Assembly: GCF_028289625.1 (NCBI RefSeq)
Contig: NZ_JANQOM010000032.1
Coordinates: 1 to 64,000, forward strand
Direction: 5' to 3'
Origin: Winogradskyella sp.
Lineage (GTDB): Bacteria; Bacteroidota; Bacteroidia; Flavobacteriales; Flavobacteriaceae
Length of the DNA stretch: 64,000 nt
Shown here: positions 8,502 to 17,673 of the stretch, in pieces
How the letters are laid out: every line of letters starts with the position of its first letter
How positions within the stretch are numbered: position 1 is the first letter of the stretch
The notes under the pieces: model-generated
Database searches by the model: none
Seen by the model: the letters and a program-made list of their open reading frames with translations, nothing else
Told to the model about the DNA's origin: nothing
Position numbers and translations under genes: made by a program

Positions 8502-9866
8502 ATGAAGATAATAGAAACATTAAAGAACGTCTGGAAAATCACTGAGCTTAAGGATAGAATTCTATTAACCTTAGGGTTATTATTAGTATATCGTTTTGGT
8601 GCTCAAGTAGTATTGCCAGGTGTTGATTTTCCTAAATTAGCGGAATTACAAGATTCAGCAGCACAAGGTGGATTATTATGGTTAATAAATGCCTTTACAG
8701 GTGGTGGTTTCTCTAACGCATCAGTATTTGCATTGGGTATTATGCCTTACATCTCTGCATCTATTGTGGTTCAGTTAATGGGTATTGCGATTCCTTATTT
8801 ACAAAAGCTTCAGAAAGAAGGCGCTAGTGGTCAAAAGAAAATTACTCAGATAACACGTTGGTTAACAATTGGTATTTGTTTGGTACAAGCACCTGCATAC
8901 TTAGGAACAATTCCTTCTTTATCAGGTCTGAACTCAATCAGCCAAATGTTAATTCCAGGTTTCTCTGAAGGTGTGTTCTACTTTTCGTCAGTAATTATAT
9001 TGGTAACAGGCTGTGTATTTGCGATGTGGCTAGGTGAAAAGATTACGGATAAAGGAATTGGTAATGGTATCTCATTATTGATTATGGTCGGTATCATTGC
9101 GACTATGCCGCAATCATTCGCTCAAAATATGTTCTCTAGATTAGAAGGTGGAAACGGAGGATTTATGATGATCTTAATCGAGTTGGTGATATGGTTCTTA
9201 ATCATTTTGGCATCAGTATTCTTAGTGATGGCAGTGCGCAAAATTGCTGTTCAATATGCAAGAAGAACAGCTTCTGGAGGTTATGAGAAAAATGTATTTG
9301 GATCACGTCAGTTCCTACCATTAAAGCTGAATGCTTCTGGTGTAATGCCAATTATATTTGCACAGGCAATTATGTTCGCACCTGCTTATATTGGTAGATT
9401 ATTTGGGCCAGAGAGTGGAGTAGGTCAATGGATGCAAGCTAATTTTCAAGATATTTTCGGATTCTGGTACAACTTGGTATTCGGATTGTTAATTATAGTA
9501 TTTACATACTTCTATACGGCAATTACTGTACCAACAAATAAAATGGCAGATGATTTAAAGCGTAGTGGCGGATTTATTCCAGGCATAAGACCAGGTACAG
9601 AAACAGCAGAATATCTAGATAAGATAATGTCTCAAATTACATTGCCAGGATCTATTTTCTTGGCATTAGTAGCAGTATTTCCGGCTTTTGTGTATCAATT
9701 AGTAGGAGTACAACAAGGTTGGGCATTATTCTTTGGTGGCACATCACTATTAATTATGGTGGGTGTGGCTATTGATACCATGCAACAGATTAATTCTTAT
9801 TTATTGAATAAGCATTATGATGGCTTGATGAAAACAGGTAAAAACAGAAAATCTGTTACCACATAA
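8502..9866 (+). CDS. secY: Preprotein translocase subunit SecY
   Basis: This is the channel-forming subunit of the SecYEG inner-membrane translocon, 454 aa with ten predicted hydrophobic segments. Recognisable blocks are VLPGVDFPKL near the start of the first periplasmic loop, ALGIMPYISASIVVQL (TM2), GEKITDKGIGNGISLLI (TM4-5 region) and KRSGGFIPGIRPGTETAEYL (cytoplasmic loop before TM9). It sits at the end of the spc part of the operon; the many exported proteins in this window depend on this channel. Confidence 0.98.
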   Translation: MKIIETLKNVWKITELKDRILLTLGLLLVYRFGAQVVLPGVDFPKLAELQDSAAQGGLLWLINAFTGGGFSNASVFALGIMPYISASIVVQLMGIAIPYLQKLQKEGASGQKKITQITRWLTIGICLVQAPAYLGTIPSLSGLNSISQMLIPGFSEGVFYFSSVIILVTGCVFAMWLGEKITDKGIGNGISLLIMVGIIATMPQSFAQNMFSRLEGGNGGFMMILIELVIWFLIILASVFLVMAVRKIAVQYARRTASGGYEKNVFGSRQFLPLKLNASGVMPIIFAQAIMFAPAYIGRLFGPESGVGQWMQANFQDIFGFWYNLVFGLLIIVFTYFYTAITVPTNKMADDLKRSGGFIPGIRPGTETAEYLDKIMSQITLPGSIFLALVAVFPAFVYQLVGVQQGWALFFGGTSLLIMVGVAIDTMQQINSYLLNKHYDGLMKTGKNRKSVTT

Positions 9867-9948
9867 TTATAAAACCAATTTGGAAAGTTCAATGCTAAAT
9901 TTTAGGCAAGGTATTTGTTAAATGAGAATTGAACACTAAAAATAATTT

Positions 9949-10164
9949 ATGGCAAAGCAAGCGGCAATAGAACAAGACGGAACTATCATTGAAGCATTAT
10001 CAAATGCAATGTTTCGTGTGGAATTAGAAAATGGTCACATCGTGACTGCACACATATCTGGTAAAATGCGTATGCATTACATTAAACTTTTACCAGGGGA
10101 TAAAGTAAAATTAGAAATGAGTCCTTACGATTTAACGAAGGCTCGTATAACTTATAGATACTAA
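9949..10164 (+). CDS. infA: Translation initiation factor IF-1
   Basis: IF-1, 71 aa, a single OB fold that binds the 30S A site during initiation. [22 protein letters not shown] and [32 protein letters not shown] cover nearly the whole family profile. It is separated from secY by 82 nt, a spacer that contains GTTCAAT and ATTGAAC inverted arms. Confidence 0.97.
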   Translation: MAKQAAIEQDGTIIEALSNAMFRVELENGHIVTAHISGKMRMHYIKLLPGDKVKLEMSPYDLTKARITYRY

Positions 10165-10166
10165 GA

Positions 10167-10241
10167 AGTTCAAAGTTCAAAGTTTAAAATTCAAAGTTTT
10201 TTGACCTTGAATTTTGAATACTGAATTATGAATTTTAAACT
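10167..10241. repeat. AT-rich inverted repeat in the infA-rpmJ spacer
   Basis: The spacer is built of repeated GTTCAAA/TTCAAAG units on the left and TTGAATTTTGAA / GAATTTTAAAC units on the right, which can fold on each other as a long imperfect hairpin. No promoter or terminator is evident. It is one of a series of palindromic inserts between genes in this half of the operon. Confidence 0.55.
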
Positions 10242-10249
10242 AAAAAAAG

Positions 10250-10366
10250 ATGAAAGTAAGAGCATCAGTTAAAAAAAGAAGTGCCGATTGCAAATTGGTA
10301 CGTCGTAAAGGAAGACTTTACGTTATTAATAAAAAGAATCCTAGATTCAAACAAAGACAAGGATAA
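10250..10366 (+). CDS. rpmJ: 50S ribosomal protein L36 (zinc-free form)
   Basis: bL36, 38 aa: begins [17 protein letters not shown] and ends FKQRQG. The zinc-ribbon form of L36 has three Cys and one His. Here only Cys14 remains; the other positions are Ser or Asn and Phe, so zinc binding is unlikely. It lies between infA and rpsM, the standard place. Confidence 0.95.
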   Translation: MKVRASVKKRSADCKLVRRKGRLYVINKKNPRFKQRQG

Positions 10367-10373
10367 AAGAAAA

Positions 10374-10442
10374 AGTCATTAGTAATTAGTAGTTAGATGA
10401 ATCTGCTCGAAATAGAAATGTTTAGGATTCTAACAACTAAAA
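10374..10442 (+). repeat. 69-bp intergenic repeat, copy 1 (upstream of rpsM)
   Basis: This segment is identical base for base to 10853-10921. Inside it TTAGTAGTTAGA (10386-10397) and TCTAACAACTAA (10429-10440) form an imperfect inverted repeat (11 of 12 pair) around a loop containing GAATCTGCTCGAAATAG. Similarity continues weakly past the identical core up to the rpsM start. It carries no ORF. It looks like a small palindromic mobile or amplified element. Confidence 0.85.
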
Positions 10443-10466
10443 ACTAACAGCTAAAAACTAAATTAT

Positions 10467-10841
10467 ATGGCAAGAATTGCAGGTGTAGACATACCAAAAC
10501 AAAAAAGAGGAGTAGTGTCCTTAACTTATATCTATGGAATAGGTAGAAGTAGAGCTAAAGAAATTTTAGACACAGCTAAAGTTGACGAAGGCACAAAAGT
10601 ACAAGATTGGACTGACGACCAAATCGGAGCTATCCGTGAAGCCGTTGGATCTTACAAAATCGAAGGTGAGTTACGTTCTGAAACCCAATTGAACATTAAG
10701 CGTTTAATGGACATTGGATGTTACAGAGGTATTCGTCATAGAGCTGGTCTTCCATTACGTGGACAACGTACTAAGAATAACTCCCGAACAAGAAAAGGTA
10801 GAAGAAAAACAGTTGCTAACAAGAAAAAAGTAACTAAATAA
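10467..10841 (+). CDS. rpsM: 30S ribosomal protein S13
   Basis: This is uS13, 124 aa, a 30S head protein contacting the P-site tRNA and forming bridge B1. [20 protein letters not shown] at the N-terminus and [21 protein letters not shown] near the C-terminus are family signatures. It is flanked on both sides by the same 69-bp palindromic repeat. Confidence 0.98.
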   Translation: MARIAGVDIPKQKRGVVSLTYIYGIGRSRAKEILDTAKVDEGTKVQDWTDDQIGAIREAVGSYKIEGELRSETQLNIKRLMDIGCYRGIRHRAGLPLRGQRTKNNSRTRKGRRKTVANKKKVTK

Positions 10842-10852
10842 TAACAGACAGT

Positions 10853-10921
10853 AGTCATTAGTAATTAGTAGTTAGATGAATCTGCTCGAAATAGAAATGT
10901 TTAGGATTCTAACAACTAAAA
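10853..10921 (+). repeat. 69-bp intergenic repeat, copy 2 (upstream of rpsK)
   Basis: A perfect copy of 10374-10442, in the same orientation and at nearly the same distance from the next start codon (23 nt before the rpsK ATG against 24 nt before rpsM). The shared position suggests either a segmental duplication of the leader or two independent insertions of one element. Perfect identity points to a recent event or ongoing gene conversion. Confidence 0.85.
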
Positions 10922-10944
10922 GCTAACACTAGAAACTAAAACAT

Positions 10945-11328
10945 ATGGCAAAGTCAAGCACAAAAAAACGTAAAGTAATAGTTGATGCAACAGGTGAGGC
11001 ACACATTACAGCTTCATTCAATAACATCATCATTTCTTTAACAAATAAAAAGGGTGATGTTATCTCTTGGTCATCAGCTGGAAAAATGGGCTTCAGAGGT
11101 TCTAAAAAGAATACTCCTTATGCGGCACAGTTAGCAGCAGAAGATGCAGCAGAAACTGCAAAAGAAGCTGGTCTAAAGAAAGTAAAGGTTTATGTAAAAG
11201 GTCCTGGTAACGGTAGAGAATCTGCTATCAGATCTATACATAATGCAGGTATCGAAGTATCAGAAATCATTGATGTTACTCCAATGCCACATAATGGTTG
11301 TCGTCCACCAAAAAGACGTCGTGTTTAA
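10945..11328 (+). CDS. rpsK: 30S ribosomal protein S11
   Basis: This is uS11, 127 aa, in the 30S platform near the E site. [20 protein letters not shown] (about 14-33) and the C-terminal [18 protein letters not shown] are the family signatures. A strong hairpin and a new promoter follow it, so transcripts may partly end here. Confidence 0.98.
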   Translation: MAKSSTKKRKVIVDATGEAHITASFNNIIISLTNKKGDVISWSSAGKMGFRGSKKNTPYAAQLAAEDAAETAKEAGLKKVKVYVKGPGNGRESAIRSIHNAGIEVSEIIDVTPMPHNGCRPPKRRRV

Positions 11329-11355
11329 CCTGAACTAGTTTCAGGTTCTATTAAG

Positions 11356-11394
11356 ATAAACTAATCTCAACAATAGGTGTTGAGATTAGTTTAT
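11356..11394 (+). terminator. Stem-loop after rpsK, probable terminator
   Basis: ATAAACTAATCTCAAC (11356-11371) pairs perfectly over 16 bp with 11379-11394 around a 7-nt loop. Only TTTTG follows, so the T tract is short and termination may be partial. A smaller 8-bp hairpin (AACCTGAA / TTCAGGTT, 11327-11347) overlaps the rpsK stop. Together they separate rpsK from the rpsD-rpoA-rplQ group. Confidence 0.65.
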
Positions 11395-11408
11395 TTTGCG
11401 TAAATTTG
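11380..11408 (+). promoter_or_regulatory. Bacteroidota-type promoter for rpsD-rpoA-rplQ
   Basis: TTG (11380-11382), an 18-nt spacer and TAAATTTG (11401-11408) match the flavobacterial consensus TTG-N(17-23)-TAnnTTTG. The -33 element lies inside the right arm of the preceding hairpin. Transcription would start near 11412, leaving a leader of about 100 nt before rpsD. Confidence 0.65.
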
Positions 11409-11442
11409 CAAACTGAAAAATTTGAAATAAATAAGTATCAAC

Positions 11443-11499
11443 GAGAGACTTACGATTGTAGAAGGATAAGCTTAAGACCTTAATTTTAGAATCGCTCTC
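11443..11499 (+). promoter_or_regulatory. Structured leader upstream of rpsD
   Basis: GAGAG (11443-11447) pairs with CTCTC (11495-11499), enclosing further self-complementary stretches such as CTTAAG. It lies wholly in the predicted 5' leader. S4, the product of the next gene, is an autogenous translational repressor in E. coli and B. subtilis, so this is a candidate S4 target; that is inference only. Its ACTTACGATTGTAGA string resembles the rplF-rplR spacer repeat. Confidence 0.4.
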
Positions 11500-11513
11500 A
11501 TAATTTAATTAAA

Positions 11514-12119
11514 ATGGCAAGATATACTGGTCCTAAAACAAAAATCGCTCGTAAGTTTGGGCAACCTATCTTCGGAGACGACAAAGCCTTCGAAAAAAGA
11601 AATTACCCTCCAGGTCAACATGGAAATAACAGAAGACGTGGTAAAAAATCTGAATACGCTATTCAATTAGCAGAAAAGCAGAAAGCAAAATACACCTATG
11701 GTATTTTAGAACGTCAATTCAGAAACATGTTTAAGAGAGCAACTGCAGCTCAAGGTATTACAGGTGAGGTATTGTTACAATTATGTGAATCGCGTTTAGA
11801 TAACGTTGTTTTCAGAATGGGTATCGCTCCTACAAGAAGTGGTGCAAGACAATTGGTATCTCACAGACATATTACAGTTAATGGTGAAAAGGTAAATATT
11901 CCTTCTTACCAATTAAAAGCTGGTGATGTTGTTGGAGTTAGAGAAAAGTCTAAGTCTTTAGAGACTATTCAAAACGCATTAACTAACTCTAGCAATGTTT
12001 ACGAATGGATTACCTGGAATAACGATACTATGGAAGGAACATATGTGTCTGTTCCTGCGAGAATTCAGATTCCTGAGCAAATCAACGAGCAATTTATCGT
12101 TGAACTTTATTCTAAATAA
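11514..12119 (+). CDS. rpsD: 30S ribosomal protein S4
   Basis: This is uS4, 201 aa, a 16S rRNA assembly nucleator. [20 protein letters not shown] at the N-terminus without a Cys-rich zinc site, NYPPGQHG, and the S4 RNA-binding domain ([19 protein letters not shown], about 90-108; [13 protein letters not shown]) identify it. It is the first gene after an internal promoter, followed by rpoA after 97 nt. Confidence 0.98.
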   Translation: MARYTGPKTKIARKFGQPIFGDDKAFEKRNYPPGQHGNNRRRGKKSEYAIQLAEKQKAKYTYGILERQFRNMFKRATAAQGITGEVLLQLCESRLDNVVFRMGIAPTRSGARQLVSHRHITVNGEKVNIPSYQLKAGDVVGVREKSKSLETIQNALTNSSNVYEWITWNNDTMEGTYVSVPARIQIPEQINEQFIVELYSK

Positions 12120-12216
12120 TAAATTAATCATATTGGGATTTAGCCAAAGGGTTTATTGGTCTTCTTCAAACTCATAGACCGCGCAACTAAATAGCAATTA
12201 AAACGAAGAACAAAAA

Positions 12217-13209
12217 ATGGCAATATTAAATTTTCAGAAGCCTGACAAAGTAATCATGATCTCTTCAACTGATTTTGAAGGTAAGTTTGAATTCAGACCT
12301 TTAGAACCAGGATACGGATTAACAGTTGGTAATGCTTTACGTAGAGTATTATTATCATCTTTAGAAGGTTTTGCAATTACATCAGTGAGAATAGAAGGTG
12401 TAGATCACGAGTTTTCTACAATTTCTGGTGTAGTTGAAGATGTTACTGAAATGATTTTGAACTTAAAGCAGGTTAACTTTAAGCGTCAGATCGATGAAGT
12501 TGATAACGAAACCGTTACCATTTCAATTTCAGGGCAAGACCAAATCACTGCTGGTGATTTTCAAAAGTTTATTTCGGGTTTCCAAGTGTTAAATACAGAT
12601 TTAGTTATCTGTAACCTAGATCCTAAAGTAAACATCAATATGGAGTTGACTATAGAGAAGGGAAGAGGTTATGTTCCTGCCGAAGAAAACAAAAAAGCTT
12701 CTGCACCAATAGGAACTATTTTTACGGACTCTATTTACACGCCAATAAAAAATGTTAAGTATAGTATCGAAAACTTCCGTGTTGAGCAAAAAACGGATTA
12801 TGAAAAATTAGTTTTCGAAATTCAAACGGATGGATCTATTCATCCTAAGGATGCTTTAACAGAAGCTGCTAAAATATTAATTCACCACTTCATGTTATTC
12901 TCTGATGAGCGTATTACCCTTGAAGCGGATGAAATTGCACAGACAGAAACTTATGATGAAGAATCACTTCACATGAGACAATTATTGAAGACTAAATTAG
13001 TTGACATGGATCTTTCTGTACGTGCTTTAAACTGTCTAAAAGCAGCAGAAGTTGATACTTTAGGTGATTTAGTATCATTCAATAAAAACGACTTAATGAA
13101 ATTCAGAAATTTTGGTAAGAAGTCTTTAACCGAACTAGAAGAGCTAGTAAACGTTAAGGGGCTTAATTTCGGAATGGATTTAAGCAAATATAAATTAGAT
13201 AAAGACTAA
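12217..13209 (+). CDS. rpoA: RNA polymerase alpha subunit
   Basis: RpoA, 330 aa, the dimeric assembly platform of RNA polymerase. The N-terminal domain has [20 protein letters not shown] (about 29-48), the dimerisation signature. The C-terminal domain (about 250-320) has the helix-hairpin-helix [20 protein letters not shown], which binds UP elements and activators in other bacteria. It lies between rpsD and rplQ, as in most bacteria. Confidence 0.98.
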   Translation: MAILNFQKPDKVIMISSTDFEGKFEFRPLEPGYGLTVGNALRRVLLSSLEGFAITSVRIEGVDHEFSTISGVVEDVTEMILNLKQVNFKRQIDEVDNETVTISISGQDQITAGDFQKFISGFQVLNTDLVICNLDPKVNINMELTIEKGRGYVPAEENKKASAPIGTIFTDSIYTPIKNVKYSIENFRVEQKTDYEKLVFEIQTDGSIHPKDALTEAAKILIHHFMLFSDERITLEADEIAQTETYDEESLHMRQLLKTKLVDMDLSVRALNCLKAAEVDTLGDLVSFNKNDLMKFRNFGKKSLTELEELVNVKGLNFGMDLSKYKLDKD

Positions 13210-13215
13210 ATGTTT

Positions 13216-13262
13216 GTCATTCCTGTGTCACACTGAGCGCAGTCGAAGTGCAGCAGGAATCT
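13216..13262. repeat. Intergenic palindromic repeat with GTCGAAGTG core
   Basis: GTCATTCCTG...CACTGAGCGCAGTCGAAGTG...CAGGAAT: arms ATTCCTG (13219-13225) and CAGGAAT (13254-13260) enclose the string CTGAGCGCAGTCGAAGTG. This string is widespread between genes of flavobacteria as far as I know. A relative with the core ACTGAGCAAAGTCGAAGTGAG lies at 13924 on. It is non-coding. Confidence 0.7.
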
Positions 13263-13289
13263 CATTCAAATAGGAACAATTAATAATTA

Positions 13290-13342
13290 ATCATATTTTG
13301 CTCTCCAGAGCTTTTACTCTCTGGATTTGGTAGCAAGATGAT
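13290..13342 (+). promoter_or_regulatory. Long stem-loop directly upstream of rplQ
   Basis: ATCATATTTTGCT (13290-13302) faces AGCAAGATGAT (13332-13342), and inside them TCCAGAG (13304-13310) pairs with CTCTGGA (13318-13324). The structure ends 12 nt before the rplQ ATG, where it could control ribosome access or act as an mRNA processing site. The pairing is seen directly; the function is inference. Confidence 0.5.
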
Positions 13343-13354
13343 AAAACAAAAGTC

Positions 13355-13837
13355 ATGAGACACGGAAAAAAATTCAACCATCTAGGTAGAAAGTCGGCAC
13401 ATAGAAAAGCAATGTTAGCTAATATGGCATGTTCTTTAATAGAACACAAGCGTATTAACACTACGACCGCTAAGGCAAAAGCTTTAAAGCAGTTTGTGGA
13501 GCCTTTGATCACAAAATCCAAGGAAGACACAACACACAACAGAAGGATCGTTATGTCTAGATTAAGACAAAAAGAAGCTGTTACGGAGTTGTTTAGAGAT
13601 ATTGCTGCAAAAGTAGGCGATCGTCCAGGCGGTTACACACGTATTATTAAGTTAGGAAACCGTTTAGGTGATAACGCAGATATGTCAATGATTGAGTTAG
13701 TGGATTACAATGAGCTTTACAATGCTGGTAAACCTGCTGCTAAGAAATCAACGCGTAGAAGCAGAAGAGGAGGTGGCAAGAAAGCTGCTACTGCTGTTCC
13801 ACCAGTAGAAACTAAAGCGACTAACGAAGAAGAATAA
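13355..13837 (+). CDS. rplQ: 50S ribosomal protein L17
   Basis: This is bL17, 160 aa. [21 protein letters not shown] is the family start and the core runs to about residue 120 ([20 protein letters not shown]). The C-terminal 40 residues are a basic then Ala/Glu-rich tail ([18 protein letters not shown]), longer than in E. coli and common in Bacteroidota. It is the last ribosomal gene here, with a terminator after it. Confidence 0.97.
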   Translation: MRHGKKFNHLGRKSAHRKAMLANMACSLIEHKRINTTTAKAKALKQFVEPLITKSKEDTTHNRRIVMSRLRQKEAVTELFRDIAAKVGDRPGGYTRIIKLGNRLGDNADMSMIELVDYNELYNAGKPAAKKSTRRSRRGGGKKAATAVPPVETKATNEEE

Positions 13838-13861
13838 ATGTTAATAAGCATTTGATATATA

Positions 13862-13894
13862 AAGGGTAATCTATTTTAGGTTATCCTTTTTTTT
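13862..13894 (+). terminator. Rho-independent terminator after rplQ
   Basis: AAGGGTAATC (13862-13871) pairs with GGTTATCCTT (13879-13888) with two G-T wobbles, followed by an 8-T run (13887-13894). It marks the end of the ribosomal protein and rpoA transcript. Confidence 0.85.
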
Positions 13895-13923
13895 ATGGAT
13901 TTTTGCAAAGTTTAATCTTTAAT

Positions 13924-13985
13924 GTCATTTCGCATAGCCTTTACTGAGCAAAGTCGAAGTGAGTGAGGAACGAACGACGAAAAAC
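13924..13985. repeat. Second GTCGAAGTG-type intergenic repeat
   Basis: GTCATTTCGCATAG, then ACTGAGCAAAGTCGAAGTGAG and GAGGAACGAACGACG. It shares the GTCATT head and the (C/T)ACTGAGC-x-x-AGTCGAAGTG core with the copy at 13216-13262, but the tail differs. It lies in the rplQ-carA spacer; no carA promoter could be assigned with confidence around it. Confidence 0.6.
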
Positions 13986-14039
13986 CAAAGGTTAAGCAAA
14001 GCTAAATCCCACAAACTCATTTAACATAGGACTACAGAA

Positions 14040-15143
14040 ATGAAATACAAACAAAGAAAGAAGGCACTTATTTTATTAGCTGACGGCACCATTTTTTATG
14101 GTAAATCTATTGGTAAAGAAGGTACAGCATTTGGTGAAGTATGCTTTAATACTGGAACAACAGGTTATCAGGAAATTTTCACAGATCCTTCGTATTATGG
14201 ACAGTTAATGGTAACTACCAATGCGCATATAGGCAATTATGGTACTAAAGAAGACGAGAACCAATCGGATACTGTAAAAATAGCTGGATTAATTTGTAAA
14301 AATTTTAGTTTTGAGTATTCAAGACCTGCCGGAGATGCTTCTTTGGAAGATTATTTTGAGAAGCATAATACATTAGCAATAGCAGATGTAGATACACGAG
14401 CACTAGTGAGCTACATCAGAGATCATGGCGCTATGAATGCGGTAATTTCAACAGAAGTTGATAATATTGAAGGATTAAAAAAGCAATTGGCTGAGCAACC
14501 AAACATGGAAGGTTTAGAATTAGCATCTAAAGTTTCAACCAAAGCGCCTTATTACTATGGGAATGAGAATGCTACCTATAAGATTTCTGCATTAGATATA
14601 GGTATTAAAAAGAATATCCTTGAAAACTTAGCAACAAGAGATGCCTATGTAAAAGTATTTCCGCACAATTCCAAGTTTGAAGATTTAGAAGCTTTTAATC
14701 CTGATGGTTATTTTATTTCTAATGGACCTGGTGATCCAGAACCATTAGTTGAAGCACAAGCTGTAGCTAAAGAAATTATTTCTAGAAACAAACCGTTATT
14801 TGGAATTTGCTTAGGACATCAAGTGATTGCATTAGCCAATGGAATTTCAACCTATAAAATGCATAACGGTCATAGAGGAATCAACCACCCAGTCAAAAAC
14901 TTAATTACTGGTAAAGGTGAAATAACCTCTCAAAATCATGGTTTTGCGATTAACAGAGAAGAGACTGAAGCTAATGCTAATGTTGAGATTACGCACGTGC
15001 ATCTTAATGATAATACGGTAGCTGGTATTAAGATTAAAGATAAAAACTGCTTCTCGGTGCAGTACCATCCCGAGGCGAGTCCTGGACCAAATGATTCTAT
15101 ATATTTGTTTGATCAATTTATAGAAAATATTAAAAACGCTTAA
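14040..15143 (+). CDS. carA: Carbamoyl-phosphate synthase small (glutaminase) subunit
   Basis: CarA, 367 aa, hydrolyses glutamine and passes ammonia to CarB for carbamoyl phosphate, feeding arginine and pyrimidine synthesis. The N-terminal CPSase small-chain domain has GEVCFNTGTTGYQEIFTDPS (about 30-49). The class I amidotransferase domain has ISNGPGDPEP and the nucleophile Cys257 in FGICLGHQ; the catalytic His-Glu pair is in QYHPEASPGP. carB is not in the window, so the two subunits are encoded apart. pyrE and two arginine-related enzymes lie elsewhere here. Confidence 0.97.
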   Translation: MKYKQRKKALILLADGTIFYGKSIGKEGTAFGEVCFNTGTTGYQEIFTDPSYYGQLMVTTNAHIGNYGTKEDENQSDTVKIAGLICKNFSFEYSRPAGDASLEDYFEKHNTLAIADVDTRALVSYIRDHGAMNAVISTEVDNIEGLKKQLAEQPNMEGLELASKVSTKAPYYYGNENATYKISALDIGIKKNILENLATRDAYVKVFPHNSKFEDLEAFNPDGYFISNGPGDPEPLVEAQAVAKEIISRNKPLFGICLGHQVIALANGISTYKMHNGHRGINHPVKNLITGKGEITSQNHGFAINREETEANANVEITHVHLNDNTVAGIKIKDKNCFSVQYHPEASPGPNDSIYLFDQFIENIKNA

Positions 15144-15149
15144 TGGAAG

Positions 15150-15185
15150 AAACGCAACAAAATTTAAATTTCGTTGCGTTTTTTT
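15150..15185 (+). terminator. Rho-independent terminator after carA
   Basis: AAACGCAAC (15150-15158) pairs perfectly with GTTGCGTTT (15173-15181), extended inward by AAATTT/AAATTT, and is followed by TTTTTT to 15185. It begins 6 nt after the carA stop. Confidence 0.88.
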
Positions 15186-15257
15186 AGTTTCGAAAACATT
15201 ATCGTAAATATTAATCGCAATTATGATTTTTGTTCTGTTTTGCGGTACATATTTTCG

Positions 15258-15317
15258 TAATTTTGACTTGCAAAAGTAAGTCATACTGTCCCGATAGCTG
15301 TTGGGATGTTTCAGTAT
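15258..15317 (+). promoter_or_regulatory. eno promoter -7 element and structured leader
   Basis: TAATTTTG (15258-15265) matches the -7 consensus TAnnTTTG. TTG triplets lie 15 and 25 nt upstream, just outside the usual spacing. In the leader GACTT/AAGTC (15265-15282) form a small hairpin, and ATACTG(T)CCCGA (15283-15294) pairs with TTGGGA...CAGTAT (15301-15317). The role of the leader structure in enolase expression is unknown. Confidence 0.5.
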
Positions 15318-15333
15318 CATTTGTATTTTATAA

Positions 15334-16647
<1,314 letters not shown>

Positions 16648-16670
16648 TTTTTTTAAAAATAAAACTCATC

Positions 16671-16702
16671 AAAACCTATCCATTAACTTGGATAGGTTTT
16701 TT
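16671..16702. terminator. Terminator between eno and the convergent outer-membrane gene
   Basis: AAAACCTATCCA (16671-16682) pairs over 12 bp with TGGATAGGTTTT (16689-16700), followed by TT on the eno side and preceded by A-rich DNA on the other. It ends 4 nt before the stop of the reverse-strand gene, so it probably serves both convergent genes. Confidence 0.85.
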
Positions 16703-16705
16703 ATT

Positions 16706-17461
16706 TTAAAAGGTATATAATAAGCCGTTAGTGAATTCAAATTGTGTTTTTGGTACATCAGGTGTCACAGGAAAAGCATCATGAAAGAAATTAAAGTTCG
16801 CTTTAAAAGCTAAATCTTCAAAAATCTTAAATAGTAACGATGTATTACTCGAAAAACGATAATCATTAAACCCATCTATTCTCGGTTGATAATAACTTGT
16901 ACTGATTATAGTAATGGTTTCAGTAGGATATAAACTAAAGGACAAATAAGTACTACCTCTAATATCGCGTTGTATACGATTTGGAATAGGATTTGATGCC
17001 TGTTCATATTCATACATAATTAAAGCACCCAAATAGAACCTGTAGTTATCATCTTTTGTCAATTTAAAACGTGGGCCAGTACCCAACAGGCCTCTAAAAC
17101 CAATTTCGGAAATGGCATCGTACTGCCCTTGTGCAAAAACTTCCCATTTAATTCTTTCGGAAATTCTTCGATTATATCTAAGGTGCTGCGTGCCACGATT
17201 TACTAGAGAATTGTCCTCAATCTTTTGAAGGTTAAGATCATTAACAAACAACCAAAAGTCAATATCATTGTCATATTGAATATGGGCTTTATTGGCAATT
17301 CTAAAAATGTCATTGGTGTTTTTAATCAGTGATACATCCAAGCTCACCGAACCTATCCACTTTGTAGAATCACTGGGTCTGCGTAAAGACTCAACATTGA
17401 TGACTTGCGAAAAGCATGAAGAACTGATTAAAAAAAAGAAAATCCTGAGGTAATTCATCAT
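16706..17461 (-). CDS. DUF481-like outer-membrane protein
   Basis: 251 aa with a signal peptide (MMNYLRIFFFLISSSCFSQ) and alternating beta-strand-like sequence ending in Phe (LLYTF), the usual C-terminal signal of an outer-membrane barrel. The middle resembles DUF481/YdiY proteins: QHLRYNRRISERIKWEVFAQ and GFRGLLGTGPRFKL (about 92-135). The function of the family is not established; it is linked to salt stress in some bacteria. It is convergent with eno and divergent from gltA. A DUF2490-type barrel is the alternative reading. Confidence 0.65.
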   Translation of the reverse strand: MMNYLRIFFFLISSSCFSQVINVESLRRPSDSTKWIGSVSLDVSLIKNTNDIFRIANKAHIQYDNDIDFWLFVNDLNLQKIEDNSLVNRGTQHLRYNRRISERIKWEVFAQGQYDAISEIGFRGLLGTGPRFKLTKDDNYRFYLGALIMYEYEQASNPIPNRIQRDIRGSTYLSFSLYPTETITIISTSYYQPRIDGFNDYRFSSNTSLLFKIFEDLAFKANFNFFHDAFPVTPDVPKTQFEFTNGLLYTF

Positions 17462-17673
17462 TAACAGTTAGCGAAGCAAAATTAACAATAATGCTGTTCT
17501 ATTCAACATAGTGACGCTTAAAACGCTACAATTTCATTATAAAAAAGTTGTACTGTTGAAGCTGTTTTTGTCAAAGACCATTATTGTTAAATCGGTTATA
17601 AATCTACTTCCGAAATCGTTTGAGATTTCGTAAATTTACAATCCTTAAAAATTCACAAAAAACAAGTAAAAAT

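Noticed and set aside
10374-10921. Possible CRISPR or tandem repeat array
   Set aside because: Only two repeat copies 479 bp apart, with the rpsM gene between them. No spacer array or cas gene.
17620-17673. N-terminal extension of citrate synthase from TTG 17620
   Set aside because: The added 18 residues overlap a hairpin and a -7-like element and do not resemble the family; ATG 17674 gives the usual start.
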